Positions 34,801-38,411 of a stretch of DNA of 52,516 nt are shown here, in pieces. This stretch comes from Branchiostoma floridae (Eukaryota > Chordata > Leptocardii > Amphioxiformes > Branchiostomatidae), in contig NW_023365730.1 in NCBI RefSeq assembly GCF_000003815.2, forward strand, positions 469,832 to 522,347, in the 5' to 3' direction. Every line of letters starts with the position of its first letter. Position 1 is the first letter of the stretch. Made by a program: the position numbers and the translations under genes. Under the pieces are notes generated by a model. That model made no database searches. It saw only the letters and a list, made by a program, of their open reading frames with translations, and had not been told where the DNA came from.

Positions 34801-35650
34801 ACTCACTGTCGGTTTCAACAACAAGTTATCTACTCAATCTAACAACGTAGGGCGCAGGTCAGTACATATAGCGTCTTCTGTTATTTCCTGGGAAAAGATG
34901 TACGCTATATAGCGCTATCAAACACAGGCTTGTCATTTGACGTGGTGTTAAGTTAAGCCGTTACGATACAATAGGCCTCAATCAGAAAAATACAAGGATC
35001 ATATATGAGATTGGCTGTGTATAGCCTCAGCTTCCGACCCCAACCGAGCCTTTTCTTCAAACGAAATCAATTAAATGTTCTCAACTAAGTACAGGTTTCC
35101 AAAAGCTAAAGGGGCATTGACAGTAATGTATGCAATCTTTAAGCACTTTTGTCGTTGCTCCATGGTCAGGGCAGGGAGAAGTTTTATCCGAACACACAAA
35201 TCGGATTCTAAAGTACAAAAGTCCTGGCTCTATCCCTTTCCGTACTGGAGCGACGACAAAGAGTCCATGCGCTTACGTAATCAGAACGCGGTAGCTAAGT
35301 AAAGGTATCAGCTGGCTAACCTCGGGAAGACGTTATGAAAAGTAGCATTCGCGTGTTTCAAGTGTTGACATATGTATTGCCAAACCACTTCCAAAACCAC
35401 AACGCTTAAACTACTGCATTTAGTTCTGTCGTAGCTTTACTAACTTGAAACCCCTGACAAACGCTCATTCATGTGAGCGGTGTCATAGACAAAGTTCATT
35501 TCAGAACCGTCAACAACGCAGAAATTCTTCTTATAAAGTCACATACTATTTGTAGTTTCCTGTTAACAACTAAAAAAGGAGGTAGATTTTCCTCTCACCT
35601 GCCAAAGTCTGTGAGACCAGCAGCAGACAGATCGCTGTAAGCGCCTTCAT
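832..35650 (-). CDS. Gene A: secreted mosaic protein (reeler-like, C-type lectin, 14 ECM1/albumin-like CC repeats, charged linkers); 3' end outside window
   Basis: Read on the minus strand, about 33 exons join with compatible phases: 35650-35599, 30237-30109, 29641-29428, 28435-28332, 28024-27953, 27286-27038, 26036-25869, 22955-22808, 22170-21996, 21370-21188, 20638-20429, 19650-19529, 19043-18845, 17606-17543, 16832 or 16843-16741, 15994-15761, 15245-15081, 14762-14553, 14170-14045, 13557-13467, 13033-12969, 12748-12547, 11337-11036, 10353-10192, 9762-9607, 9212-9079, 6324-6132, 5020-4766, 3590-3545, 2908-2772, 2305-2064, 1501-1378, 942-832. All have AG acceptors and GT donors. The sum is about 5.15 kb of coding sequence (about 1,715 residues), with no stop reached. 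Domain calls come from motifs I can read; the overall architecture matches no protein I recognise. CC-x(7-10)-C spacing is the hallmark of extracellular matrix protein 1 and resembles serum albumin. It is probably secreted and glycosylated. A split into two genes is possible, but no second signal peptide is seen. Confidence 0.8.
1378..1501 (-). CDS. Gene A exon 32: end of CC repeat 14
   Basis: 124 bases, phase 2 to 0. It encodes [20 protein letters not shown] and a helix ([15 protein letters not shown]). MDQ-x-x-x-Y-G matches exon 25 (MDQSRYG). Confidence 0.8.
2064..2305 (-). CDS. Gene A exon 31: CC repeat 13 and start of repeat 14
   Basis: 242 bases, phase 0 to 2. It encodes [18 protein letters not shown], then [14 protein letters not shown] (CC-x9-C), FDSLRQ, CESC and [10 protein letters not shown]. 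The last motif is finished by LMC in the next exon. One N-glycosylation site (NFT). A copy of the 3' end lacking the GT lies at 1950-2032. Confidence 0.85.
2381..2765. repeat. Degenerate ATTCCTTC simple repeat
   Basis: About 380 bases of imperfect CATTCCTTC/ATTTATTC units on the plus strand, in the gene A intron beyond exon 30. It contains a short copy (GAGTGATAGCGCTTCA) of the exon 30 interior. Proline/phenylalanine-rich ORFs here are repeat artefacts. Confidence 0.8.
2772..2908 (-). CDS. Gene A exon 30: PRG box, start of CC block 4
   Basis: 137 bases, phase 1 to 0. It encodes [20 protein letters not shown], then [18 protein letters not shown]. It is the third clear PRG box. Copies of its acceptor region lie at about 2950-3030 and of its middle part at 3190-3275. 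Confidence 0.8.
3545..3590 (-). CDS. Gene A exon 29: short one-Cys exon closing block 3
   Basis: 46 bases, phase 0 to 1. It encodes [16 protein letters not shown]. Small, so supported mainly by borders (TTTTATAG acceptor, GTGAGT donor) and by matching phases with both neighbours. Confidence 0.6.
4043..4118. repeat. Inverted repeat (hairpin)
   Basis: TCCTCCTACACAGGGACATC pairs with GATGTCCCTGCATAGGAGGA about 30 bases away. A short MITE-like hairpin within a gene A intron. Confidence 0.6.
4508..4635. repeat. CTGTATCTATATAGCYGGTAT repeat, two units
   Basis: Two copies of a roughly 65-base unit ending GGTATAACCGCCCTTCGGCG. The core is the same as the expanded array at 40830-41065 near gene B. 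Confidence 0.75.
4766..5020 (-). CDS. Gene A exon 28: CC repeat 12
   Basis: 255 bases, phase 0 to 0. It encodes [19 protein letters not shown], a helix, then [14 protein letters not shown] (CC-x9-C), FAQEW and a long charged tail ending FANVAVRW. Two N-glycosylation sites. A 3'-end copy with intact GTAAGT donor is at 4362-4425. Confidence 0.85.
5150..5990 (-). repeat. Decaying array of 3'-half copies of gene A exon 27
   Basis: Copies near 5951 and 5721 still read as the last codons of exon 27 (LCE-x-YPKV-like) with a GTAAGG donor. Those near 5560 and 5150 keep only fragments such as GTACATC and TTCTTCTAAACA. Spacing is about 170-410 bases. Confidence 0.75.
6132..6324 (-). CDS. Gene A exon 27: CC repeat 11
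   Basis: 193 bases, phase 2 to 0. It encodes [18 protein letters not shown], then [14 protein letters not shown] (CC-x9-C) and [19 protein letters not shown]. Its 3' end and donor are repeated, with decay, at about 5951, 5721, 5560 and 5150. Its 5' end is repeated at about 8640 and 8710. Confidence 0.85.
7700..8310. repeat. Tandem repeat, about 150-base unit, four copies
   Basis: Units starting CAAGTTCAAGC or CAAGGTCAAGC at about 7711, 7858, 8009 and 8161, each continuing with GGCCCAAAATCA-like, CCACCCATG-CCAAAAATCG and CGGAGATACAGCGC-like sequence. Copies are clearly diverged. It lies in the intron between gene A exons 26 and 27. A possible fifth start is near 7400. Confidence 0.75.
8791..9000. 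mobile_element. MITE family 1, complete copy with long arms
   Basis: A near-perfect palindrome. The left end GGTAGTCCCATAGCC pairs with the right end GGCTATGGGACTACC (one mismatch inside), and the arms run about 80 bases through TCTCCAAGCAGATCCTACGG. Other copies: 31539-31690, 37590-38222 (interrupted), 43235-43405, 49143-49322; partial at 11429-11500 and 37150-37190. No transposase is present, so it is non-autonomous. Confidence 0.85.
9079..9212 (-). CDS. Gene A exon 26: inter-repeat helix
   Basis: 134 bases, phase 0 to 2. It encodes [20 protein letters not shown], then [11 protein letters not shown] and SYCQKV. One N-glycosylation site (NIT) and one Cys. Confidence 0.8.
9607..9762 (-). CDS. 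Gene A exon 25: end of CC repeat 9 and CC repeat 10
   Basis: 156 bases, phase 0 to 0. It encodes [18 protein letters not shown], then [14 protein letters not shown] (CC-x9-C) and [11 protein letters not shown]. This is the clearest repeat: CC, E-E-R before the third Cys, and MDQ after it, also found in exons 17 and 32. Confidence 0.85.
10192..10353 (-). CDS. Gene A exon 24: Lys/Trp/Gly-rich segment and start of CC repeat 9
   Basis: 162 bases, phase 0 to 0. It encodes [20 protein letters not shown], then [12 protein letters not shown] and [11 protein letters not shown]. The third Cys of the repeat (VSC) is in the next exon, so this intron splits a CC-x9-C motif. It is the counterpart of the Lys/Met-rich exon 16. 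Confidence 0.8.
10562..10992. repeat. CA microsatellite, interrupted
   Basis: Long (CA)n with variants on the plus strand, split by a copy of the 3' end of gene A exon 23 (about 10820-10880). The Cys/Val ORFs read on the minus strand are artefacts. Confidence 0.95.
11036..11337 (-). CDS. Gene A exon 23: His/Gly-rich segment plus PRG box
   Basis: 302 bases, phase 1 to 0. It begins [19 protein letters not shown] and goes on as a His/Gly/Arg/Lys stretch of about 45 residues, then [17 protein letters not shown] and an acidic tail ([11 protein letters not shown]). The His-rich part could bind Zn, Cu or Ni or act as a pH-sensitive cation. The second half aligns with the PRG box of exon 9. A copy of the 3' end with donor is at 10846-10880, between two CA repeats. 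Confidence 0.8.
12172..12514. mobile_element. Palindromic element with target-site duplication
   Basis: The left end CAGGGCTCTAGCCAGC pairs with the right end GCTGGCTAGAGCCCTG. Both sides are flanked by TGGCAAA, a likely target duplication. About 340 bases, AT-rich interior, inside the gene A intron next to exon 22. No transposase seen. Confidence 0.8.
12547..12748 (-). CDS. Gene A exon 22: Ser/Glu-rich acidic segment 2
   Basis: 202 bases, phase 0 to 1. It encodes about 67 residues that are nearly all Ser and Glu ([13 protein letters not shown]..., repeated SSSSEE). There are more than a dozen S-x-E sites for Fam20C-type secretory kinase. The composition matches acidic secretory calcium-binding phosphoproteins, but the simple repeat could arise independently. 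The antisense strand is also Ser/Glu-rich, but only the minus frame fits the neighbouring splice phases. Confidence 0.8.
12969..13033 (-). CDS. Gene A exon 21: short basic exon
   Basis: 65 bases, phase 1 to 0. It encodes [20 protein letters not shown]. The acceptor TTTTTAG at 13034-13035 is chosen because using the next AG (CACAG) would create an immediate stop. It closes CC block 2. Confidence 0.65.
13467..13557 (-). CDS. Gene A exon 20: CC repeat 8
   Basis: 91 bases, phase 0 to 1. It encodes [20 protein letters not shown] and a Cys two residues later (CC-x9-C). The donor GTGAGT splits the next codon. Confidence 0.8.
13818..13985. repeat. CA microsatellite
   Basis: (CA)n with CAGACA and CGCACA variants, in the gene A intron between exons 19 and 20. 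Confidence 0.95.
14045..14170 (-). CDS. Gene A exon 19: CC repeat 7
   Basis: 126 bases, phase 0 to 0. It encodes [15 protein letters not shown] (CC-x10-C), then [17 protein letters not shown], matching exon 12 in layout (CC, C, helix, C). A CA microsatellite (13818-13985) follows about 60 bases beyond the donor. Confidence 0.8.
14553..14762 (-). CDS. Gene A exon 18: inter-repeat segment with Ser/Tyr/Gly run
   Basis: 210 bases, phase 0 to 0. It encodes [19 protein letters not shown], then [17 protein letters not shown] and a hydrophobic helix ([10 protein letters not shown]). The C-x-C is unlike the CC repeats. It lies where exon 11 lies in block 1. The Ser/Tyr/Gly/Lys run recalls adhesive or matrix proteins, but is too short to argue from. 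Confidence 0.75.
15081..15245 (-). CDS. Gene A exon 17: CC repeat 6
   Basis: 165 bases, phase 0 to 0. It encodes [10 protein letters not shown], then [14 protein letters not shown] (CC-x9-C) and MDQARNGS. Two N-glycosylation sites (NGS, NHT). A frameshifted copy of its 3' half with a GT donor lies at 14900-14990. Confidence 0.8.
15761..15994 (-). CDS. Gene A exon 16: Lys/Met-rich segment and CC repeat 5
   Basis: 234 bases, phase 0 to 0. It begins [15 protein letters not shown], then [16 protein letters not shown], a polycationic Met-rich stretch, followed by [12 protein letters not shown] (CC-x7-C, the shortest spacing) and [11 protein letters not shown]. The basic part directly follows the acidic Ser/Glu exon. 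The same order (acidic, then basic, then CC) recurs at 12748-10192. Confidence 0.8.
16741..16843 (-). CDS. Gene A exon 15: Ser/Glu-rich acidic segment 1
   Basis: It encodes [12 protein letters not shown]..., a Ser run, then [10 protein letters not shown]. The frame is fixed by the phase-0 junction with the next exon. Two acceptors are possible: CTGCAG (exon from 16843, needs phase 2) or CTGAAG (exon from 16832, phase 1, compatible with exon 14). S-x-E motifs are the target of the secretory kinase Fam20C. Heavy phosphorylation is inferred. Confidence 0.7.
17305..17404. other. Assembly gap (100 N)
   Basis: A run of exactly 100 N between gene A exons 14 and 15, so the true length is unknown. 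An exon could be hidden here: the preferred acceptor of the next exon needs phase 2, but exon 14 ends in phase 1. Confidence 0.95.
17543..17606 (-). CDS. Gene A exon 14: short exon closing CC block 1
   Basis: 64 bases, phase 0 to 1. It encodes [22 protein letters not shown] with one Cys. Short one-Cys exons also end block 3 (3545-3590), so this is probably the block terminator. The gap of N at 17305-17404 follows in the next intron. Confidence 0.65.
17690..18167 (-). mobile_element. tRNA-derived SINE, reverse copy
   Basis: The minus strand starts with a tRNA-like head (box B-like GGATCGAATCC near 18095) and continues with the same body as the SINE at 39858 (ACTTTACTCAAGTGAAAATG, CGTTAAATGGAGGTCCCGTG). 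It holds an internal tandem duplication of about 62 bases (17770-17880; GAGCGAGCTGCCATTCGGCG twice). Confidence 0.8.
18181..18280. other. Assembly gap (100 N)
   Basis: A run of exactly 100 N in the intron between gene A exons 13 and 14, at the tRNA-like end of a reverse SINE. The phases of the flanking exons match (0 and 0), so no exon need be missing here. Confidence 0.95.
18845..19043 (-). CDS. Gene A exon 13: CC repeat 4, heavily glycosylated
   Basis: 199 bases, phase 2 to 0. It encodes [14 protein letters not shown] (CC-x9-C) and a later Cys in GVCYQF. Three N-glycosylation sites (NLT, NST, NFT). Degenerate copies of both ends flank it: the 3' half with donor at 18679-18770, and the 5' end at 19099-19146. 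Confidence 0.8.
19529..19650 (-). CDS. Gene A exon 12: CC repeat 3
   Basis: 122 bases, phase 0 to 2. It encodes [15 protein letters not shown] (CC-x10-C), then [19 protein letters not shown]. The helix after the third Cys and its own Cys follow the same pattern as the other repeats. Confidence 0.8.
19724..19892 (+). pseudogene. Non-LTR retrotransposon ORF, C-terminal fragment
   Basis: The plus strand reads [20 protein letters not shown], then [32 protein letters not shown] and a stop. The RGRP-x-x-x-W, GLSW-x-x-A, AQDR-x-x-W pattern is typical of the C-terminus of LINE endonuclease/reverse transcriptase polyproteins. Only the tail is present. It lies in the gene A intron beyond exon 12. Confidence 0.8.
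20429..20638 (-). CDS. Gene A exon 11: Met/Lys-rich helical segment of CC block 1
   Basis: 210 bases, phase 0 to 0. It encodes [18 protein letters not shown], then an amphipathic [15 protein letters not shown] stretch, KKCNW, and NQSH. There are three N-glycosylation sites and a single Cys. It lies between CC repeats, like the inter-repeat helices of the albumin fold. A partial copy of its 5' end is at about 20725-20770. Confidence 0.75.
21188..21370 (-). CDS. Gene A exon 10: two CC repeats
   Basis: 183 bases, phase 0 to 0. It has [14 protein letters not shown] and [14 protein letters not shown], both CC-x9-C, separated by a helical stretch with a Cys (DMCERIHKY), as in ECM1/albumin repeats. 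One N-glycosylation site (NAT). The acceptor could also lie 9 bases further on (after CTGCAG) without changing frame. An ATCAATRY-type minisatellite begins about 20 bases outside the acceptor. Confidence 0.8.
21395..21585. repeat. ATCAATRY minisatellite
   Basis: About 190 bases of ATCAATAYATCAATCAATAT-like units, directly upstream (in gene A direction) of the exon 10 acceptor. The Ile/Asn/Ser and Ile/Asp/Val ORFs here are artefacts. Confidence 0.9.
21620..21742 (+). pseudogene. Second LINE C-terminal fragment
   Basis: The plus strand reads [19 protein letters not shown], then [16 protein letters not shown] and a stop. The L-x-x-D-x-G-x-x-x-x-x-L-x-x-x-M-x-DR-x-x-W pattern is common at LINE polyprotein ends. 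It is followed by GATGATGAT repeats, as expected of a LINE 3' end. Confidence 0.65.
21996..22170 (-). CDS. Gene A exon 9: PRG box, start of CC block 1
   Basis: 175 bases, phase 2 to 0. It encodes [19 protein letters not shown] and a helix-like region ([17 protein letters not shown]). The PRG box (VF-x-A-PRG-x-D-x-E-x-V/I-x-x-x-C) recurs at 11036-11337 and 2772-2908, so it is a real repeat unit. A copy of this exon's 5' end with its acceptor lies at 22409-22476. Confidence 0.8.
22808..22955 (-). CDS. Gene A exon 8: acidic linker before CC block 1
   Basis: 148 bases, phase 1 to 2. The product starts [19 protein letters not shown], continues with a run of E/D, and ends in a basic tail (PAAPKVKKE). 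It holds one N-glycosylation site (NIT) and no Cys. It marks the change from the lectin part to the repeated cysteine part. Confidence 0.75.
22992..23296. mobile_element. CAGGGCTCGAAAT palindromic element
   Basis: The left end CAGGGCTCGAAATTC and right end GTATTTCGAGCCCTG are inverted. The interior carries GGTGCACC motifs in both directions. A related element starts immediately after, at 23302, ending at about 23968 (TTTCGAGGCCTG). Another copy is at 27527-27832. Confidence 0.75.
24228..24711. mobile_element. Palindromic element, CAGTCAAACCTGCC ends
   Basis: The left CAGTCAAACCTGCCTGAGCG pairs with the right GGGCAGGTTTGACTG. GCGACCACCT motifs repeat just inside. Non-autonomous; in the gene A intron between exons 7 and 8. 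Confidence 0.75.
24712..25655. mobile_element. Element with CAGTGGCGGCGGCACCAT ends and four internal repeats
   Basis: The left CAGTGGCGGCGGCACCAT pairs with the right ATGGTGCCGCCGCCTCTG. Inside, a roughly 200-base unit (AAAATACAGGAAATGGCGTTTCAGAGGGT-like core, then a CTTGC-GGCTCG part) appears at about 24880, 25075, 25275 and 25475. About 940 bases; inserted directly beside the preceding element. No transposase. Confidence 0.75.
25869..27286 (-). CDS. Gene A exons 6-7: C-type lectin domain
   Basis: Exons 27286-27038 and 26036-25869, phase 1 throughout, form one complete C-type lectin domain. First half: [17 protein letters not shown], a helix with CSSLGG and FLALP, the core FFIGLSD (the WIGL motif) and GRWIFADG. 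Second half: [23 protein letters not shown] and PYICQ. EPN is the mannose-type sugar/calcium motif. The usual WND is WNN here, so calcium binding may be weakened. The intron lies in the long-loop region. One N-glycosylation site (NES). A palindromic MITE (26451-26670) sits in the intron between the halves. Confidence 0.9.
26451..26670. mobile_element. MITE family 2
   Basis: TAACACTAGTTCACCTTTAT at the left and ATAAAGGTGAACTAGCGTTA at the right are inverted; the interior is also palindromic around GCAATATTTT. Other copies: 41524-41742 and 44648-44857, both in gene B introns. Confidence 0.85.
27527..27832. mobile_element. GGGCTCGAAATAC palindromic element
   Basis: AGGGCTCGAAATAC at the left and GTATTTCGAGCCCT at the right are inverted. 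The interior has several TACCTGCAC motifs. Between gene A exons 5 and 6. Confidence 0.75.
27953..28024 (-). CDS. Gene A exon 5: short acidic linker
   Basis: 72 bases, phase 1 to 1, encoding [16 protein letters not shown] and a short tail. It has no Cys. It resembles the later acidic exon at 22808-22955 (both contain EP/VV and E/D runs) and separates the reeler-like domain from the lectin domain. Symmetric 1-1 phase makes it a removable cassette. Confidence 0.7.
28332..29641 (-). CDS. Gene A exons 3-4: reeler-like domain
   Basis: Exons 29641-29428 (214 bases) and 28435-28332 (104 bases) join in phase 2. The product has [20 protein letters not shown], then [18 protein letters not shown], then GPLTRTLC. 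The order (F-x-x-x-I-Q-x-x-D, a G-rich turn, V-x-x-x-W-x-x-P, G-C-V-x-V-R-A-T, and a final Cys) follows the beta-sandwich reeler domain of F-spondin and related extracellular proteins. The N-terminal Cys of typical reelers is not obvious, so the match is partial. A small palindrome and short plus-strand ORF sit between the two exons' flanks. Confidence 0.55.
30109..30237 (-). CDS. Gene A exon 2: N-terminal segment with first PRG box
   Basis: 129 bases, phase 1 to 1. The product begins [12 protein letters not shown] and contains ILTPRGTQ, the most divergent copy of a box seen again in exons 22170, 11337 and 2908. It ends in an acidic stretch (ESDDVVYG). It probably forms the first strands of the reeler-like domain or a linker before it; which one cannot be decided by eye. 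Confidence 0.7.
31539..31690. mobile_element. MITE family 1 copy
   Basis: TAATCTCCAAGCAGATCCTA at the left and GGATCTGCTTGAAGATTA at the right; GAAGCCGGCC and GGCTTCACTCCT pair inside. In gene A intron 1. Confidence 0.85.
33070..33228 (-). mobile_element. tRNA-derived SINE, reverse truncated copy
   Basis: The minus strand has a tRNA-like head with box B-like GGTTCAAATCC (33161-33171), then CTTGGGAAAGGCACTTTACA and a body shared with the SINE at 39858. Not a functional tRNA: there is no foldable complete cloverleaf and the SINE body follows. Confidence 0.75.
35599..35650 (-). CDS. Gene A exon 1: signal peptide
   Basis: The exon reads [17 protein letters not shown] followed by one base of a split Gly codon. 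This is a typical secretory signal: basic n-region, Leu/Val-rich core, small residue at the likely cleavage point. The start is supported by a TATA box about 62 bases upstream and by the lack of another in-frame Met. Donor GTGAGA follows; phase 1. The next exon is about 5.4 kb away. Confidence 0.8.
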
Positions 35651-35711
35651 CTTGAAACCGTCGTCAGAAGTGGCCCGCCGAGATTTCAAGGGAACCACAA
35701 GGCCTGATATG

Positions 35712-35718
35712 TTTTATA
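35712..35718 (-). promoter_or_regulatory. TATA box of gene A
   Basis: The minus strand reads GTGTATAAAACATA, a perfect TATAAAA about 62 bases before the ATG. That leaves room for a start site about 30 bases downstream and a short 5' UTR. A palindromic E-box CACGTG lies just upstream at 35732-35737. The identification is by motif and position only. Confidence 0.6.
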
Positions 35719-36319
35719 CACCCGCTGCAGTCACGTGGTGGCCCTGGCGATTAGGGATTGTTCACTTGAGGGGGTCTGAAGAGGGATTTGGGGAACCGCT
35801 TCTTTTTGAAATGCAAAGTCATTGTGACGATCTGAGACGACTTCAACTTGATTTTCATTAACCCTATTCAGACTGGGGGGAGGCTTTTGAGGATCACGCC
35901 AACTTTCATATCGTATAACGCTATAACGGCTTACGCTATAACCGCCAAATTTGTTGCGTTCTCCTGAAATATTGTCGGCAAAAATTTCACGAAGTATGAA
36001 ATATTTCCCATTTTTTCGTGTTGCTATGGCAACGGTTTGTTGACAGGCATTTTTTTTACAAAAATTGCTAATTTCGGTTATAACAATGTAATTTTCACGT
36101 TTATTCGCTATTTGTGTGTCGCCATGCGGACATTTGAAAAGTTATCAGTTGTTCAAAATTGTTTCACAAATTGGTGATCATCGGAGTCTTCGTAACCCCT
36201 AAAAGAGCCTGTTTATTGAATGATGTCGGACTCTAACTTTAGGGCTGGTGGGGGGCGGGGCGCGTGGTACCAGCTCTAAAGGTCAGCCAGTGCGCGATCT
36301 GGTATATATAACCTCCATA

Positions 36320-36458
36320 CACAGACACACGGACACAGACACACAGATACACACACAGAGACAGACAGACACACACACACACACACACACAAACGCACAC
36401 AGACACACACACACGCGCGCGCACGCACAAAGAGGCACGCATACACACACAGCAACAC

Positions 36459-36500
<42 letters not shown>

Positions 36501-36598
36501 CATACACACACTCACAGGCACACGAACGCACACAGACACACACACACATACACACACAGTCACACGAACGCACACACAGACACACACACACACACAAC
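36320..36598. repeat. CA microsatellite
   Basis: (CA)n with CACGAACG, CAGACA and CGCG variants on the plus strand. ORFs over it are artefacts. Confidence 0.95.
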
Positions 36599-36718
36599 TC
36601 TGCTTGAAGAATAGGTTAAGCTTGGCGTGTTATGTCATGAGTCGGTTTACTGGTCATGTAATACAAACAAACAATATGCATTGTGCCGAAGCAGTTATAC
36701 TATTGTCCGTACTCCATA

Positions 36719-36883
36719 ACCTCTACCAGCTCCGCGGATCGGAGGTCAAATAGTAGAAATTGGACAGGGAATAGACGGAATAGTACTAGTGTGCTAGGGG
36801 GGGGGGGGGTGGTTCCGGCCCGAGGAGTCAGTACACGACCCACACGTTTGACAAACGACCCGCGGAGAAGCCTGGTAGAGACT
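36719..36883. mobile_element. MITE family 4 copy
   Basis: CCTCTACCAGCTCCGCGGATC at the left pairs, with changes, with CCCGCGGAGAAGCCTGGTAGAG at the right. TAGTAGAAATTGGACA inside matches the copy at 44327-44491. Confidence 0.7.
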
Positions 36884-36944
36884 ACAGCACTAGTCTCCGC
36901 CGCAGACGTCGAGCGGGGTTGGCTTTTATTTAAGGAAACTCATC

Positions 36945-37147
36945 TGCCAGCTAAACTCCTTCCCAAGCTTAAGCTCGTCTCCCTCTGCTTCCAAAAAAGA
37001 AGTCAAACCCAACCTGTTTAGAAATAGCCAACTCTAGTATTACAGTAGAATATTGTTCATAACTGTCCGTTGTCACTTGTATATTTACTGTGTTTATACC
37101 ATGTACTTGCAAATAGCCCTCGGGCACGAACTTGCAAATAAACTTCT
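36945..37147 (+). mobile_element. LINE 3' tail
   Basis: It contains AGTCAAACCCAACCTGTTTA and ends CCCTCGGGCACGAACTTGCA followed by AATAAACTTCTTCT. The same sequence is present in reverse at 46623-46800. Shorter CCCGAGGGCTAATTGCA copies occur at about 17107-17170 and 39675-39710. Truncated 3' ends only. Confidence 0.7.
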
Positions 37148-37589
37148 TCTATGATACTATCTTATGCCACCGCAAGGTCTGCTTGGAGATTACTCTAATA
37201 CCGAGAAAGGGAGTTTGCTTGTGCTTTATGGGGTGGCGCTGCTTGGCTAGTTTTAAAGTTGCCTAAGGTTCATTGAGACTAGTCCCACTCGAAGCCCGCG
37301 TTGGAGACTATTACGACACCCCTGACCTGAATAATCAGAAAACTGGATGGAACCGGGTTGAACCGGTTGACGCAGTAATGTCTGTACTTTGAGCTTTACC
37401 TACAGCTGGTGTGGCGTTTGTTCAGGCAATCCGCGCCATACAATCAATGCTTTGTAGGAGGTATAAAATAACATGTCCATGGGGTTAAAGAGCGCACTCT
37501 TATCTTTGATAAGTACTTCATTTGTTTGCACCATTATCTCACTACGAAAACCGTTCTGAAGAACTGTTTTATGGGGTGAAGGTATACGC

Positions 37590-38222
37590 TAATCTCCAAG
37601 CAGATCCTACGGTAGCATAAGATAGTATGAAAAGCTGGAAGAGGAGTGAAGCCGGCATAGGAGTGTGTTTAGCTACAAGGCAAATGCCAAAGGTTTTGCC
37701 CATTCTGTCCAAAGCAAATTGAAGATGAATTTCTCTTTGTCATTATGTGCAGTAAGTACAATGTTTCACGTAATGGGTTATTCACATTCCTCGAATCAAA
37801 TACAACAGATTTTAAGAGACTCAATGCTACAGACAGATTTGATTATAAATTCAGATGTAACAACTCCCACAATGCTACAATAGGTAAATATATAAAAGAC
37901 TGCTTTGTCATAAGAAAAAATGCCGAAACTCATAATTAGCCCCACTTGATTGTAATACAATATTTAGGCTAGATCTTATTGTTCTAGAAATTAGGATGCC
38001 AATTTCATTCTATATTTATATTCATAATCTGCATATTTACTATGTTTGATACTTGTTTTACTAATTAGGATGATAAGTTTGTTTCTTCTTTTTTTTGCCA
38101 TACATTGTACCGTGTACGATCGTTGCGCAATAAAGTTCTTCTTGTCTTTTGGATGACTACACTCCTTGGCCAGTTTAGTACATGTACTATCTTATGTCAA
38201 CGTTGATTCTGCTGGGAGATTA
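37590..38222. mobile_element. MITE family 1 copy interrupted by an insertion
   Basis: The left half (37590-37672) starts TAATCTCCAAGCAGATCCTA; the right half (about 38150-38222) has GACTACACTCCTTGGCCAG and ends GGGAGATTA. Between them lie about 480 bases with a short ORF (FTFLESNTTDFKRLN, IGKYIKDCFVIRKN) and a terminal AATAAAGTTCTTCTTG. That is consistent with a LINE-type 3' fragment; the insertion is younger than the MITE. Confidence 0.65.
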
Positions 38223-38226
38223 GTAT

Positions 38227-38411
38227 ACTGTAAATGTATTTAAGTTCGCGGGGATTTAATTTCGCGGTAGCAGGAAAAAGAGCTTTTCGCGGTGGTTTTA
38301 ACTTCGCGGTAGCATGGAAAAATGTTCGCAGTGGTTTAAAGTTCGCGGTGAAGCGGCCACCGCGAAAACCACGAACATTAAACCACCGCGTAATTTTTTG
38401 CATTCACAGTA
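38227..38411. mobile_element. TTCGCGG palindromic MITE
   Basis: ACTGTAAATG at the left and CATTCACAGT at the right. Inside are repeated TTCGCGGT and the inverse ACCGCGAA. The ORFs on both strands through it are artefacts. Confidence 0.75.

Larger units (their letters stand above)
30240..35598 (-). other. Gene A intron 1, no exon seen
   Basis: This 5.4 kb stretch holds no exon I can support. It contains a palindromic MITE (31539-31690), a reverse tRNA-SINE (about 33070-33228) and a C-rich run near 32579. The remaining parts look like ordinary AT-rich intron. Short open frames here have no family features. Confidence 0.6.
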
